Shown here in pieces: positions 16,890 through 27,029 of a stretch of 48,133 bases of DNA. Origin of the DNA: Nostoc sp. WHI (GTDB taxonomy: Bacteria > Cyanobacteriota > Cyanobacteriia > Cyanobacteriales > Nostocaceae); NCBI RefSeq assembly GCF_015714725.1, contig NZ_WBKM01000247.1, forward strand, positions 1 through 48,133, in the 5' to 3' direction. A model generated the notes under the pieces. The model saw nothing but the letters and a program-made list of their open reading frames with translations, ran no database searches and was not told the origin of the DNA. A program made the translations under genes and the position numbers. Within the stretch, counting starts at the first letter, position 1. Each line of letters opens with the position of its first letter.

Positions 16890-17915
16890 TTAATGAGCAG
16901 CAGTAGTACAATTAACCACTGCTGGACTTTGCCCGTTTTCTAAAGCCTGAAGAACTTTGAGGTATAAGTTTTCTACCCTCTTAGTTTGGATCTCTCCAAG
17001 TGACATATAATGACCCAAACCAGGGGCGCTATTGACTTCAATCACAGTATAATCTCCCAATGGTTTAGTAATATCAGTAGTAATTATATCTACCCCTGAC
17101 AATCTCAAGCCTAAATCCTTAGTGATATTAATAGCTAACTTTTGAAAATCAGGATGAATATTATCAGTGAAATCTACTGAATCACCTCCATTGGATAAAT
17201 TAGCATTATCTAAAAGATAAACTAAAGTATCTTGAGGAAGCACAGTTTCCAAAGAGAGATTTTGTCTTTGTAATTTTCGATGAATGCGGAAATCCTCTAA
17301 ATCAATAAGTATTTTTTCATTATTTTTTATAAACTTTTGGCGTTTATTTTCTACTAATTGCATAATAGTAGAATTACCATCACCGATCACAGATAAAGGG
17401 ATTCTTTGATAAGCAGCAACTACTTCATCATCGAAAGCTAAAATTCTGAAGTCATCACCACTATAAAATCTTTCTACAAGTAAACCTGATTGAGTCTGGA
17501 AAATTTTCTCAGCTACTTCATAGAATTCTTCTTTTTCATACACTTTAGCTACTAAAACTCCTAAACTCAGACTTAAGGGCTTAACAATGACCGGTAATCC
17601 TAATTCCTGAGCATAATTCCAGCCATCATGGATGTTTCTAGGGTTGGGAATGTAAGCACATATTTTTTCATTAAAAAATGTTTTTCCCTCTGTGACTGCA
17701 TACCCAAATTCTTTTAGAAAATAATTACAATAACCTTTATCGCTAGCTAAGTGTGAAGAGCCAAAGCCATTAATATCAAGTCTAGTATTGTTAAAAACTG
17801 ATTTTTTTCCGTTTTTAAATGTAATATGTCCAACTAATTCATATTCTGGTTCTATGAATACAACCGCTCCCATTTGTGTAGCTAATTTTTTTAAGATTGA
17901 TGCTGTTGCTCTCAT
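16890..17915 (-). CDS. ATP-grasp ligase (cyanophycin-synthetase / GshF-like)
   Basis: The 341-residue protein has the ATP-grasp fold. It shows an N-terminal substrate region with A-S-D-K-G-Y-C (about 57-63), the ATP-binding strand V-I-V-K-P-L-S-L-S-L-G-V (about 109-120), L-L-V-E-R-F-Y-S-G-D-D-F-R-I-L (about 145-159), and the metal-binding end V-I-E-V-N-S-A-P-G-L-G-H-Y. The Y-S-G-D-D-F-R element and the Asp-Ile-Ile/E-V-N-S pair resemble the ATP-grasp parts of cyanophycin synthetase and bifunctional glutathione synthetase GshF. It lacks their second ligase halves. It should form an amide bond from a carboxylate, an amine and ATP. The substrate is unknown, and no peptide precursor gene is obvious next to it. 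AT content is somewhat higher than in its neighbours. Confidence 0.8.
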   Translation of the reverse strand: MRATASILKKLATQMGAVVFIEPEYELVGHITFKNGKKSVFNNTRLDINGFGSSHLASDKGYCNYFLKEFGYAVTEGKTFFNEKICAYIPNPRNIHDGWNYAQELGLPVIVKPLSLSLGVLVAKVYEKEEFYEVAEKIFQTQSGLLVERFYSGDDFRILAFDDEVVAAYQRIPLSVIGDGNSTIMQLVENKRQKFIKNNEKILIDLEDFRIHRKLQRQNLSLETVLPQDTLVYLLDNANLSNGGDSVDFTDNIHPDFQKLAINITKDLGLRLSGVDIITTDITKPLGDYTVIEVNSAPGLGHYMSLGEIQTKRVENLYLKVLQALENGQSPAVVNCTTAAH

Positions 17916-18577
17916 CTTTAGTAGCCAAGAATCTATTACGCAGGAATTGTATCGAATTTAGTAGCAATCGTCAAGAACAGCTATTTTCTTAAAAAATTTA
18001 ACTAATTCATAGCTATTAGTCAAGATACTAAAATTTTAAATTTATACATGGATGTATCTTCGGAGCTATCCTAAAAATATCTTCAAAATTTGGGGAAAAT
18101 TTGTTTTAAAATAATCAATCAACTTGAAGATTTTAAGGATTTTTCAACTAACTGTAAAAAGCGCAAATGCCCGCAGCATAGCTTTACTGTTCACACTTGT
18201 ATAAGAATCAAGAGTGTCTACGCGCGTTATTGGACATTTGAAGTTTAGTTTTTAATGTATAGTTTAAAGCATGGTCTTTAACTCTTTACTGTTGTGGAAT
18301 TTACTTAAGCGTATTGAAATAAATCGTGCAGTCGCAATACTTGCCTAATTTCCAGATTGAGCACTGTTGTGTCCTGAAAACAGTTACAAATTAAGGCTTT
18401 GAGATTCATAGTTACCTGAAAGTTACAATTTCGTTGGTCTAAAATATAGCGCCAAGTGTTGACAATATATAAATAATCGAATAACAAGGTGGCAGCAGCA
18501 TTAAAAAAAGCGTTAGTGCATTCCTACCTAGAAACTAATTAATGCCTTTCATGAAACTTCATAAGGAAAACATAATT
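17916..18577. other. Intergenic region, possible decayed coding remnant
   Basis: About 660 bases, AT-rich. The left end is the promoter region of the ATP-grasp gene. On the minus strand, roughly 18520-18305, an open frame without a convincing start reads like protein (A-A-T-L-L-F-D-Y-L-Y-I-V-N-T-W-R-Y-I-L-D-Q...). I cannot assign it to a family, and it may be the end of a lost gene. Nothing else stands out. Confidence 0.35.
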
Positions 18578-18814
18578 ATGCCAGAAAATACGGATTACAA
18601 AGCTTCCAAATCAGACAATCAACCTATTGCTTATAAAGAGCGACTCAATTCTTGGGCGATCGCGCGTCTACTTCCTAATACACAACGGGAGATTGTTGCT
18701 CGCTTCCGCAGCCGTTCTGATGCCGATGGCTATATGCGACACCTTCCTCAAGAAATACCAAATGCTTCGTACATGGTTGTTTTTGATTGTCAACGCCAAG
18801 AAGCTGCGATTTAA
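18578..18814 (+). CDS. Small conserved-looking hypothetical protein
   Basis: A 78-residue soluble protein from ATG 18578, chosen over ATG 18542 because AAGGAAAA lies about 10 bases upstream. It has a polar N-terminus, then a compact region (W-A-I-A-R-L-L-P-N-T-Q-R-E-I-V-A-R-F-R-S-R-S-D-A-D-G-Y-M) and a terminal strand Y-M-V-V-F-D. The pattern W-x-x-x-R-x-L...A-R-F-R-S-R-S-D-A-x-G-Y resembles small cyanobacterial proteins of unknown function, and I assign no role. It stands alone between two long non-coding stretches. Confidence 0.65.
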   Translation: MPENTDYKASKSDNQPIAYKERLNSWAIARLLPNTQREIVARFRSRSDADGYMRHLPQEIPNASYMVVFDCQRQEAAI

Positions 18815-19720
18815 AGTATAGGTATTGAAAATAAGGAATAGGTAACAGATAGTAAGTAGTCGAACAGAATTAACTACACAACATCATTGCACTAAGCGCA
18901 GCCATGCCCAAAGGACTTTATGGAGCGAAGCGTCTCGTAGAGAAGGGCTAGCAATCGCAAGAGTTGGGATTGCTAGTCCTAAAGATGCTCCGCATAGCTT
19001 GCTTCTTTAAAGGAGTACGCTTCGTGTCCTACGGCTTCTCCAAATGAGTACGCAATGACTGTAAATATTTTTGTTCATTTACTTAGGAAGAGAGATTTTC
19101 ATCTTTTGTTGTGAACTCTGTTCATTTTTATATCTCCCTTGCAAAAGGGGCTTTTGGACTTTTGTGGTTAAAGGCAAGGGTTAAGGGAAAAAGAAAATTT
19201 AATTTCTCTAACCTTTGCTCCTAATCCACATTACGCTTTTCCTGTTGTCGTGTGCGTAGCTTACTTGGTTAAAAGCAAACCAACTTGCGGCACACCACCT
19301 GTTATGAATCAAAAAACCCTTTTTGCTTCCCTACACCCGTGCTTCTTGAATGTAGGGTATAAGAAGGCTCCTCTGGGCGTTTAGGCTTGTAGTAAACATC
19401 CTCGGAGCGATCGCTCGGGAGCATCTCACCTTTGCAAATATAGGTCTAAGTGAGGGAAGATAGTTACACTCTTTGACACAAGTAGCAAGTGCAACTACTA
19501 TGACCCCTGAAGACTCCCAACGTCTGGAAGCCTTAAATTTCTGCACGGTTGCTCATTTCACCCCGTAAAAATACGGTAAATATATTAATTAAGTATACAC
19601 TTTTTCAGGTGTAAATATCAACCCTGCTTGTAAATACATTTACTTATATTATTTAGGCATATAATCTTGTAAGAACTTCGGTTAATAACTAAATATATAA
19701 CAATTAGTTTAGACAACTTG
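18815..19720. other. Long intergenic region with interspersed palindromic repeat
   Basis: About 900 bases. At 18896-19060 there is a mosaic repeat (GCGAAGCGTCTCGTAGAGAAG, GCTAGCAATC...GATTGCTAGTC, AAGGAGTACGCTTCG) of the same family as 115-228 and 32957-33098. The stretch GGCTAGCAATCGCAAGAGTTGGGATTGCTAGTCC can fold through GCTAGCAATC and GATTGCTAG. The last 150 bases before 19721 are very AT-rich and probably hold the sensor gene promoter. A minus-strand frame at 19331-19546 shows no protein-like features. Confidence 0.5.
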
Positions 19721-22700
19721 ATGCTGGAATTTTGGAAAAGCCTTCTTGCTTATAAACAGTTTATTCCCCACGGTCATTGCTATCTTTGGAAACCAGAATT
19801 AGTGGGGTTGCATATTGTATCCGACAGTTTAATTGCGCTTTCTTATTATTCCATTCCGATCACGCTACTTTATTTTGTCCGCAAGCGCCAAGATTTGCCC
19901 TTCAACTGGATATTTCTGCTATTTGCAGCATTTATTGTTACTTGCGGTACTACCCACCTGATGGACATTTGGACGCTCTGGTATCCTACGTATTGGTTGA
20001 GTGGTTGTATTAAAGCGATTACAGCCTTAGTTTCACTGTACACAGCTTCTGAACTTATACCTTTGATACCAAAAGCACTTGCTCTCCCCAGTCCTGCACA
20101 ACTAGAAGCAGCGAATCGAGAACTGGAGCGGGAAATCAGCGATCGCAAACAGGCAGAACTCGCACTACAAGAGCGAGAAGCTATGTTGCGGCGAATTAGC
20201 GATAATCTGCCCAATGGGGCAATTTATAAGCTAATCCGCGAAGTGGATGGCAGCGATCGCTTTTCTCATATCAGCGCGGGGATTGAAAAACTAATAGAAG
20301 TCAGGGCAGAAGATGCACTGAAAGATTCAAGTTTGCTATCTCGCCAGTTTATCCTAGAGGACGCACCACTTTTCCAGGCAGCAGTCGATGAATCGCGGCA
20401 GAATCTCTCGGTGTTTGATAGACAAGTGCGAATCCAAACGCCCAGCGCTCGGTTAAAATGGCTCCATTTTCGTTCGACACCACGCAAATTGCAGGATGGT
20501 CGCGTGCTTTGGGATGGGCTAGTAGTGGATGTTACCGACCTCAAATGTGCTGAAGAAATACTACGCAAGAGTAAAACCTTATTAGAAGAATCTCAGCGAG
20601 TTGCTCGTCTGGGTAATTGGGAGTTTGATATTGCCACTGGCAAAATTACCTGGTCAAAGCAGCTGTTTGACCTCTTTAATCGAGATCCCGCACTTCTTGA
20701 GCCGAACTACCAAGAAAATCTGCAACTGTACTGGCCAGAAGACGCAGGAAAATTAGCCCAAGCAATTGAACGGGCAATGTCAACTGGCGAATCCTACAAA
20801 CTCATTCTACGCGCATCTCCAACTTACGGCTCTATTATTTATATTGAGGGGATTGGACATGCAGAATTCAGCGCGGATGGAAAAGTAATTCGCCTCTATG
20901 GGACTGCCCAAGATGTTACAGAACGGCAAGCCGCAATCAACGAACGCCAACAAGCCGAGGAAGAACTCCGACGCAGTGAAACCCTGCTAGCTACTGCTCA
21001 AAAGATTGCCCATCTGGGCAGTTGGGAATGGTACTTAGAGTCTCAAAAACAAATTTGGTCAGCCGAAACCTTCCGCATCTTCGGTTTAAATCCTGCTGAA
21101 TCAGTACCGACGCAGGCTGCATTTCTCCAGATGCTTCACCCAGAAGACCGACCAGTGTTGCAGAGGCATCTATTAGGGGCGATCACCAAAGGAAACCCTT
21201 TCAATCTTGAATATCGCATTGTCCGATCTGATGGCTCATTGCGCTACCTGGAATCGAGAGCAGAGGTAGCTTATGATACTCAAGGTAAGAGTATTAGACT
21301 GTATGGAGCTATTCTAGATATTACAGAACGTAAAGAAAGCGAGTTAGAAATCACCAAGAACCGCGACTTGCTAAAAGCTATCTTTAACGAATCCCCTGAT
21401 GCAATCTTTTTGGTAGATACAGACACGTTATTGAGCATTGACTGTAATAATCGGGCAATAGAACTATTTGCAGCTTCAAGCAAAGCTGAACTCATTGGTA
21501 TTGAAGGTCAAACTTTACAAAAGGTGCAGTTTACTTCTGATGAACTAACCACCATCGTCGAAGAAATTAACCAGCAAGGGTTGTGGAGTCAGGAAATTGA
21601 ATACGTCACCAAGCAGGGCAATTGCTTTTGGGGAAACATCGCAATCAAACAAATCATGGTTGCTGACCGAGTGATGAATTTGGTGCGAGTTACAGATATC
21701 AGCCCCAAGAAGCGTATCGAAGAAGAACGCCAACGAGCAGAAGTAGCCTTAGCCAAAAGTGAAGAACAACTCAGGCTGACGATGGAATTTAACCATATCG
21801 GTAGTTGGGATTGGAATTTGCTTGATGGGGCAGTCATCTGGAATGACAACCACTTTCGTTTGTTAGGGTTAGAACCAGAAACATCGTCAGCTAGATACCA
21901 GGAATGGCGCAATGCTATTCATTCAGAGGATGTTGAGCGAGTTGAACAGGCTCTATTCAACGCCATGACTCAGAATACTAATTATGAAGCTGAATATCGG
22001 GTGATTCATCCTGATGGCAAAGTGCGCTGGTTGGTTGGAAAAGGACGCAGTATTTACAACGAAGCAGGTAAACCTGTGCGGATGTTGGGTGTGGTGATTG
22101 ATATTAGCGATCACAAGCAAGCAGAAATTGCTCTGAAACAAAGCGAGATTCGCTACCGTGCTATTGTAGAAGATCAGACTGAACTCATTGCTCGATATTT
22201 ACCAGACGGCACACTCACCTTTGTTAACCAAGCTTATACAGTTTATTTTGGGCAATCGCCAGAGGAATTGATCGGCAGCCGCTATCAACCTATTATCTTT
22301 GAGAAAGATCGGGAGCGAGTTGTTCAATTAGTCGCTTCAATTAGTGTCGATAATCCTGTTATGATTATTGAAAATCGCGTCGTTGTGGCAAATAAGGTGC
22401 GTTGGACTCAGTGGCATAACCGAATGCTGTTTGACGAGCAAGGATGCTTTATCGAATTTCAATCGGTGGGACGCGATATCACAGCCCTGAAGCAAATTGA
22501 AGAAACACTTTTTCAAGAAAAAGAATTAGCTCAGGTGACGTTGCAATCGATTGGAGATGCAGTTATTACCACAGATGCGTTTAGTAGGATTCAATACCTC
22601 AATCCCATTGCAGAATCTCTGCTCGGATGTAGTGAAGCATCTGCACAAGGGTTGCCGTTAAAAAAAGTCTTGAGAATTGTGCATGAAACGACACGGGAGG

Positions 22701-24172
22701 TAGTTCAGAACCCAATTGAGCAAGCGTTACAGGAAAATCGAATTGTGAGTTTAGCAAACCATACCGTCTTAATTACTGAGAACGATCAAGAGATTGCAAT
22801 TCAAGATTCCGCCGCGCCCATTCGCAATCGTGAGGGACAAGTTATTGGCGCGGTTATGGTGTTTCATGACGTGACTCAGAACCGCCAGCTTTCGCGTCAG
22901 CTATCCTGGCAGGCAACCCATGATGCCTTAACCGGATTGGTGAATCGCCAGGAGTTTGAGCGGCGGGTTGAACAAGCATTGCACCTTGCTTCTTTAGACT
23001 ACCAGGTTTATGGGTTGTGCTATTTGGATCTCGATCACTTCAAAATCGTAAATGATACCTGTGGTCATGTGGCTGGAGACGAATTACTGCGTCAAATTAC
23101 TGCCTTATTGCAGGAGAAGATTCGGAAAACTGACACACTCGCACGCTTAGGCGGCGATGAATTTGGCGTATTACTCACTCAGTGTACATTAGAGGAAGCT
23201 TTACGAGTTGCCAACAATCTGCTTTCATGTGTTCAAGAGTTCCGGTTTGTTTGGCAAGAGCAGGTATTCTCAATTGGAGTAAGTATTGGCTTGGTCGGTA
23301 TCGACACGAATAACAAGAGCCTTGCAGAGATTATCAGCACGGCTGACGCAGCTTGCTATGCCGCGAAGAACCGGGGGCGCAATCGCGTGTATGTTGCTCA
23401 GACTGACGACCAGGAGCGATTGCAACAGCGCGGCCAGATGCAGTGGGCCAACCGCATTTCTCAAGCCTTGGAAAGTGATTGGTTTTGTCTCTATGCTCAA
23501 AGAATTGCTGCTATCGCCCCGACAGATCAAAACGGCGACCATTATGAAGTCCTGCTGCGGCTCCGGGATGAGCAGGGAAATTTAGTGTTGCCGATGGCGT
23601 TTATTCCAGCAGCAGAACGCTACAACTTGATGCACCAGATCGACCGGTGGGTGATTCGGACTCTGTTCAAGAATTGGTCAAGGGTCGTTGGCGATAAACA
23701 AAGCATCTATGCGATTAACCTTTCTGGCTCTAGCATCAACGACGATCAGTTCATTGACTTCCTGCATGAGCAGTTTACCCTACACCCCATCTCACCCCAA
23801 CGCATTTGCTTTGAGATTACCGAGACCGTGGCAATCGCCAACCTCGTAAAAGCCAAGCAGTTCATTCAAGAACTTCAACAGATGGGCTGTCGCTTCGCGT
23901 TAGACGATTTTGGGGTGGGGATGTCGTCGTTTGCCTATCTGAAGTCTCTGCCTGTGGATTACCTCAAAATTGACGGGAGCTTTATTCGGAACATTGTCGA
24001 GAATCCTGTGGATAATGCAATCGTGACAGCAATCACGCGCATTAGCTGTGTGATGGGTATTCAGACGATTGCTGAGTTTGTGGAGAATGACGCGATTTTA
24101 GAGCGAATTACGGCTCTAGGAATTGATTACGCACAGGGCTATGGCATTGCAGTACCTTGCCCATTGAGTTAG
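19721..24172 (+). CDS. Ethylene-receptor-like sensor with seven PAS, GGDEF and EAL domains
   Basis: A 1483-residue membrane sensor. Three N-terminal helices (residues about 25-115) match the plant ETR1 / Synechocystis SynEtr1 ethylene-binding domain. Asp35 lies in helix 1, and Cys75 and His79 (I-V-T-C-G-T-T-H-L) lie in helix 2 at the positions that hold Cu(I). A short coiled coil leads into seven PAS/PAC modules between about 155 and 1045, most ending in a V-T-E-R/I-T-E-R-like linker. The GGDEF domain is intact (G-G-D-E-F 1144-1148) with an RxxD inhibition site (R-K-T-D) five residues before it. The EAL domain keeps E-V-L (1276-1278), D-D-F-G (1395-1398), K-I-D-G and the late Glu, so both c-di-GMP synthesis and hydrolysis look possible. 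Ethylene or another copper-bound ligand controlling c-di-GMP is inference. A TTG three bases upstream is an alternative start, but the ATG is more likely. Confidence 0.93.
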   Translation: MLEFWKSLLAYKQFIPHGHCYLWKPELVGLHIVSDSLIALSYYSIPITLLYFVRKRQDLPFNWIFLLFAAFIVTCGTTHLMDIWTLWYPTYWLSGCIKAITALVSLYTASELIPLIPKALALPSPAQLEAANRELEREISDRKQAELALQEREAMLRRISDNLPNGAIYKLIREVDGSDRFSHISAGIEKLIEVRAEDALKDSSLLSRQFILEDAPLFQAAVDESRQNLSVFDRQVRIQTPSARLKWLHFRSTPRKLQDGRVLWDGLVVDVTDLKCAEEILRKSKTLLEESQRVARLGNWEFDIATGKITWSKQLFDLFNRDPALLEPNYQENLQLYWPEDAGKLAQAIERAMSTGESYKLILRASPTYGSIIYIEGIGHAEFSADGKVIRLYGTAQDVTERQAAINERQQAEEELRRSETLLATAQKIAHLGSWEWYLESQKQIWSAETFRIFGLNPAESVPTQAAFLQMLHPEDRPVLQRHLLGAITKGNPFNLEYRIVRSDGSLRYLESRAEVAYDTQGKSIRLYGAILDITERKESELEITKNRDLLKAIFNESPDAIFLVDTDTLLSIDCNNRAIELFAASSKAELIGIEGQTLQKVQFTSDELTTIVEEINQQGLWSQEIEYVTKQGNCFWGNIAIKQIMVADRVMNLVRVTDISPKKRIEEERQRAEVALAKSEEQLRLTMEFNHIGSWDWNLLDGAVIWNDNHFRLLGLEPETSSARYQEWRNAIHSEDVERVEQALFNAMTQNTNYEAEYRVIHPDGKVRWLVGKGRSIYNEAGKPVRMLGVVIDISDHKQAEIALKQSEIRYRAIVEDQTELIARYLPDGTLTFVNQAYTVYFGQSPEELIGSRYQPIIFEKDRERVVQLVASISVDNPVMIIENRVVVANKVRWTQWHNRMLFDEQGCFIEFQSVGRDITALKQIEETLFQEKELAQVTLQSIGDAVITTDAFSRIQYLNPIAESLLGCSEASAQGLPLKKVLRIVHETTREVVQNPIEQALQENRIVSLANHTVLITENDQEIAIQDSAAPIRNREGQVIGAVMVFHDVTQNRQLSRQLSWQATHDALTGLVNRQEFERRVEQALHLASLDYQVYGLCYLDLDHFKIVNDTCGHVAGDELLRQITALLQEKIRKTDTLARLGGDEFGVLLTQCTLEEALRVANNLLSCVQEFRFVWQEQVFSIGVSIGLVGIDTNNKSLAEIISTADAACYAAKNRGRNRVYVAQTDDQERLQQRGQMQWANRISQALESDWFCLYAQRIAAIAPTDQNGDHYEVLLRLRDEQGNLVLPMAFIPAAERYNLMHQIDRWVIRTLFKNWSRVVGDKQSIYAINLSGSSINDDQFIDFLHEQFTLHPISPQRICFEITETVAIANLVKAKQFIQELQQMGCRFALDDFGVGMSSFAYLKSLPVDYLKIDGSFIRNIVENPVDNAIVTAITRISCVMGIQTIAEFVENDAILERITALGIDYAQGYGIAVPCPLS

Positions 24173-24493
24173 ATATAGCCTGGGACTGTAAATTTTTTTA
24201 AACTCTTTCTTTTTCCCTTTGTTCTGTTTTCATCACAACACTTTTCTTTCTCTGCATCTCCTTAGCTCTTAATAGAACTAATTTTCATTAAGTCTCTTGA
24301 CTCTTGAATCTACTTTAGTTTTTATGTACTATTTAATCGGTTTTTTGTTGATGTGTGACAGTTAGGGTGCGGAAGGTAGGTTTTAAGTACGGTAAACCGT
24401 ATTTGCTTGTTAGTTCCCAAAGATTAAGTTAATTGTTAAGTTTAGTTACATAGATTAAGAAATAGCAGCAAGCATTGCTATTTGGGAGAACTT
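24173..24493. other. Intergenic region upstream of hli
   Basis: About 320 AT-rich bases between the sensor gene and hli. No gene is seen. It must include the hli promoter. Light-responsive HLR1-like elements would be expected here, but I found no clear match. GGGAGAAC precedes the hli start. Confidence 0.4.
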
Positions 24494-24703
24494 ATGAGAA
24501 GCGGTAGTATCCTTGACGAGCAAGACAAACTAAACAACTTAGCGATCGCACCCCAGATGTATGTCACACAGCAGTCTCAGCTTGGCTTGACAGACTATGC
24601 CGAAAAGCTGAATGGTCGTTTGGCGATGATTGGGTTTGTATCGCTTTTAGCTGTAGAAATCTTGACTGGTCATGGTGCAATCGCCTTTTTGAACAGTCTT
24701 TAA
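24494..24703 (+). CDS. hli: High-light-inducible protein (Hlip/SCP)
   Basis: A 69-residue one-helix protein of the light-harvesting-like family. The single membrane helix carries the chlorophyll-binding signature A-E-K-L-N-G-R-L-A-M-I-G-F (Glu and Asn/Arg ligands, about residues 37-49). A 35-residue polar N-terminal extension precedes it. Hlips bind chlorophyll and carotenoid as dimers in the thylakoid and protect photosystem II assembly intermediates under strong light. I start at ATG 24494, with GGGAGAAC just upstream, instead of TTG 24482. ftsH follows 184 bp downstream on the same strand, a meaningful pairing because FtsH proteases degrade Hlips and damaged PSII proteins. Confidence 0.92.
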   Translation: MRSGSILDEQDKLNNLAIAPQMYVTQQSQLGLTDYAEKLNGRLAMIGFVSLLAVEILTGHGAIAFLNSL

Positions 24704-24887
24704 TTAAGTTTACCAAGCTAAGTTAAAAATAAGACTTATTTAACGTAGCCAAAAGTCAGAAGGCAGAACTCACAAAGGATTGGGGTTCTACTAAATTCTG
24801 ACTCTCCAAACTTTTGACCGGTGCAAATCTCCGCTCAAAGTTATTTCTGAATTCTGACTGATTTCATACTAAGGATTGATAACATCT

Positions 24888-26750
24888 ATGGCAATTAAAG
24901 AACAGCCTAAGCAGCCTCGATTTCGGATCATTGCTAATATATTGCTGGCAGTATCAGGGCTATTCTTGCTTTTAAATCTGTTTTTGCCGGGTTTATTTGC
25001 TTCTGGCCCGGCTGGTGTCCCTTATAGCCTATTTATTCATCAAGTACAGGAAGGTGAAGTTAGCCGCGTTTCCGTCGGTCAAAACCAGATCCTCTACCAA
25101 ATAAAAACAGAGAATGCCGAACCGGGACAGGTGTTTACAACTACACCAATCTTTGATTTAGAGTTACCCAAACTGCTAGAACAAAAAGGAGTTGAGTTCG
25201 CTGCTACACCTCCACCCAAAAATACTTGGTTTACAACCCTCTTGAGTTGGGTGATTCCACCACTGATTTTTATTGGCATTTGGCAGTTTTTTATCGCCCG
25301 TGGTGGTGGTGGTCCCCAAGGTGCGCTTTCCATTGGTAAAAGCAAAGCTAAGGTTTACGTTGAAGGCGAATCAGCTAAAATCACCTTCGCAGATGTGGCT
25401 GGAGTAGAAGAAGCTAAAACTGAGTTAGTAGAAATTGTAGATTTCCTTAAGACTCCGGCACGGTTTACGCAGATTGGCGCTAGGATTCCCAAAGGTGTGC
25501 TATTAGTTGGCCCTCCGGGAACAGGTAAGACACTTTTAGCGAAAGCCGTAGCTGGGGAAGCAGGAGTTCCATTTTTCAGCATCTCTGGTTCCGAGTTTGT
25601 GGAGCTGTTTGTCGGTGTGGGTTCTTCCAGAGTCCGGGATTTATTTGAGCAAGCTAAAAAACAAGCTCCCTGTATTGTATTCATTGATGAATTGGATGCG
25701 ATCGGTAAGTCTCGCAGCAGTAACGGCTTCTACGGTGGTAACGATGAACGGGAACAGACTCTCAACCAGCTACTAACTGAGATGGATGGGTTTGCGGCTG
25801 GTGATGCAACGGTGATTGTGCTAGCAGCTACCAACCGCCCCGAAATCCTAGACCCCGCCTTGCTGCGTCCTGGTCGCTTTGACCGCCAAGTGTTGGTAGA
25901 CCGTCCCGATTTATCTGGTCGGGAAGCAATTCTCAAGATTCATGCTCAAAAGGTCAAATTAGGAGATGATGTAGATTTAAAAGCGATCGCTACTCGTACC
26001 CCTGGTTTTGCTGGCGCAGATTTGGCAAACTTGGTAAATGAAGCTGCATTATTGGCAGCTCGCAATCATCGTCAAGGTGTTGCTCAAGAAGACTTTGCCG
26101 AAGCAATTGAACGGGTAGTTGCAGGTTTAGAGAAGAAGAGTCGGGTGATGAACGAGACTGAGAAAAAGATTGTTGCTTACCATGAAGTCGGTCACGCAAT
26201 GGTCGGGTCGCTAACGACAGGAAACGGTCGGGTAGAAAAGATTTCGATTATTCCCCGTGGAATGGCAGCTTTGGGCTACACTCTGCAATTACCAACTGAA
26301 GACCGCTTTTTGATGAATGAAACAGAATTGCGGGGTCAGATTGCGACTCTGTTAGGTGGACGTTCTGCTGAAGAGGTGGTGTTTAACAGTATTACCACAG
26401 GTGCTTCCAACGATTTGCAACGAGCAACTGACTTGGCAGAACGGATGGTAACAACTTATGGTATGAGCAAAGTCTTAGGGCCATTGGCTTACCAACAAGG
26501 ACAACAAGCAATGTTCTTGGGTAATGGTGCTAGTAATCCCCGGCGGGCGGTGAGTGAAGACACAGCGAAAGCCATTGATAGCGAAGTCAAGGAAATCGTG
26601 GAAACAGCCCACGAACAAGCCCTAGAGATTCTCAGACAGAATCGAGACTTGCTAGAAGCGATCGCAACTCAACTGTTAGAAACAGAAGTCATTGAAGGCG
26701 AAAAATTGCACAGTCTACTGAGCCAGGTTAAACCTGTAACTAATTCGTAA
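24888..26750 (+). CDS. ftsH: ATP-dependent zinc metalloprotease FtsH
   Basis: A 620-residue membrane AAA protease. A first membrane helix (about 14-36), a lumenal/periplasmic domain and a second helix (about 108-128) precede the AAA module: Walker A G-P-P-G-T-G-K-T (208-215), Walker [12 protein letters not shown], and the second region of homology with R-P-G-R-F-D-R. The protease has H-E-V-G-H (432-436). It acts as a hexamer that extracts and degrades membrane proteins, including photodamaged D1 in cyanobacteria. By overall resemblance I think it is nearest the FtsH4 type (Synechocystis sll1463), but paralogue assignment needs a tree. Start ATG 24888, with AAGGA 13-17 bases upstream; TTG 24876 is less likely. 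The last codons and stop lie inside an octamer repeat array. Confidence 0.95.
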   Translation: MAIKEQPKQPRFRIIANILLAVSGLFLLLNLFLPGLFASGPAGVPYSLFIHQVQEGEVSRVSVGQNQILYQIKTENAEPGQVFTTTPIFDLELPKLLEQKGVEFAATPPPKNTWFTTLLSWVIPPLIFIGIWQFFIARGGGGPQGALSIGKSKAKVYVEGESAKITFADVAGVEEAKTELVEIVDFLKTPARFTQIGARIPKGVLLVGPPGTGKTLLAKAVAGEAGVPFFSISGSEFVELFVGVGSSRVRDLFEQAKKQAPCIVFIDELDAIGKSRSSNGFYGGNDEREQTLNQLLTEMDGFAAGDATVIVLAATNRPEILDPALLRPGRFDRQVLVDRPDLSGREAILKIHAQKVKLGDDVDLKAIATRTPGFAGADLANLVNEAALLAARNHRQGVAQEDFAEAIERVVAGLEKKSRVMNETEKKIVAYHEVGHAMVGSLTTGNGRVEKISIIPRGMAALGYTLQLPTEDRFLMNETELRGQIATLLGGRSAEEVVFNSITTGASNDLQRATDLAERMVTTYGMSKVLGPLAYQQGQQAMFLGNGASNPRRAVSEDTAKAIDSEVKEIVETAHEQALEILRQNRDLLEAIATQLLETEVIEGEKLHSLLSQVKPVTNS

Positions 26751-26775
26751 TTCGTAATTCGTAATTCGTAATTAA
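26743..26775. repeat. ATTCGTAA octamer tandem repeat (STRR) overlapping the ftsH stop
   Basis: Four head-to-tail copies of ATTCGTAA. The first copy contains the final Ser codon and the TAA of ftsH. The same unit overlaps the end of the DUF4350 gene at 36217-36234, and a degenerate unit lies near 27018-27027. Confidence 0.9.
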
Positions 26776-27029
26776 GAAAGTCAGATTTCATCTTCAGAGG
26801 TACGCAGAGAATAACTTTGCGTACCTTTGCGTTAACAAAGTCAGTTTAATTCCCCTGCCTCTACAGGCAGTCAGTTTTGCGGTGGGGTTTACAGCGAATT
26901 GCTATCAATCGTGCCACATACGGAAATAATCAAAGCCAGTGATAATTAATTCATTCTGCCATTTATCTTGTGGCGGGTTTGGTCGAAAACTGCTGTAAAT
27001 CCCCGTTGCAAAACTTAATTACGAATTAT
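26776..27029. other. Intergenic region downstream of ftsH
   Basis: About 250 bases with fragments of the CGCAGAG/CTTTGCG repeat family around 26801-26832. No gene and no convincing hairpin terminator are seen. Confidence 0.35.

Noticed and set aside
18305..18520. Minus-strand open frame that reads like protein (L-L-F-D-Y-L-Y-I-V-N-T-W)
   Set aside because: No credible start codon or ribosome binding site, and no family match that I can recall. Kept only as a possible gene remnant in the intergenic note.
24710..24887. Possible regulatory stem (GTCAGAA...TTCTGAC) between hli and ftsH
   Set aside because: Only 7 bp over a loop of nearly 40 bases with no T-run, and TTCTGAC recurs nearby; not distinguishable from chance.
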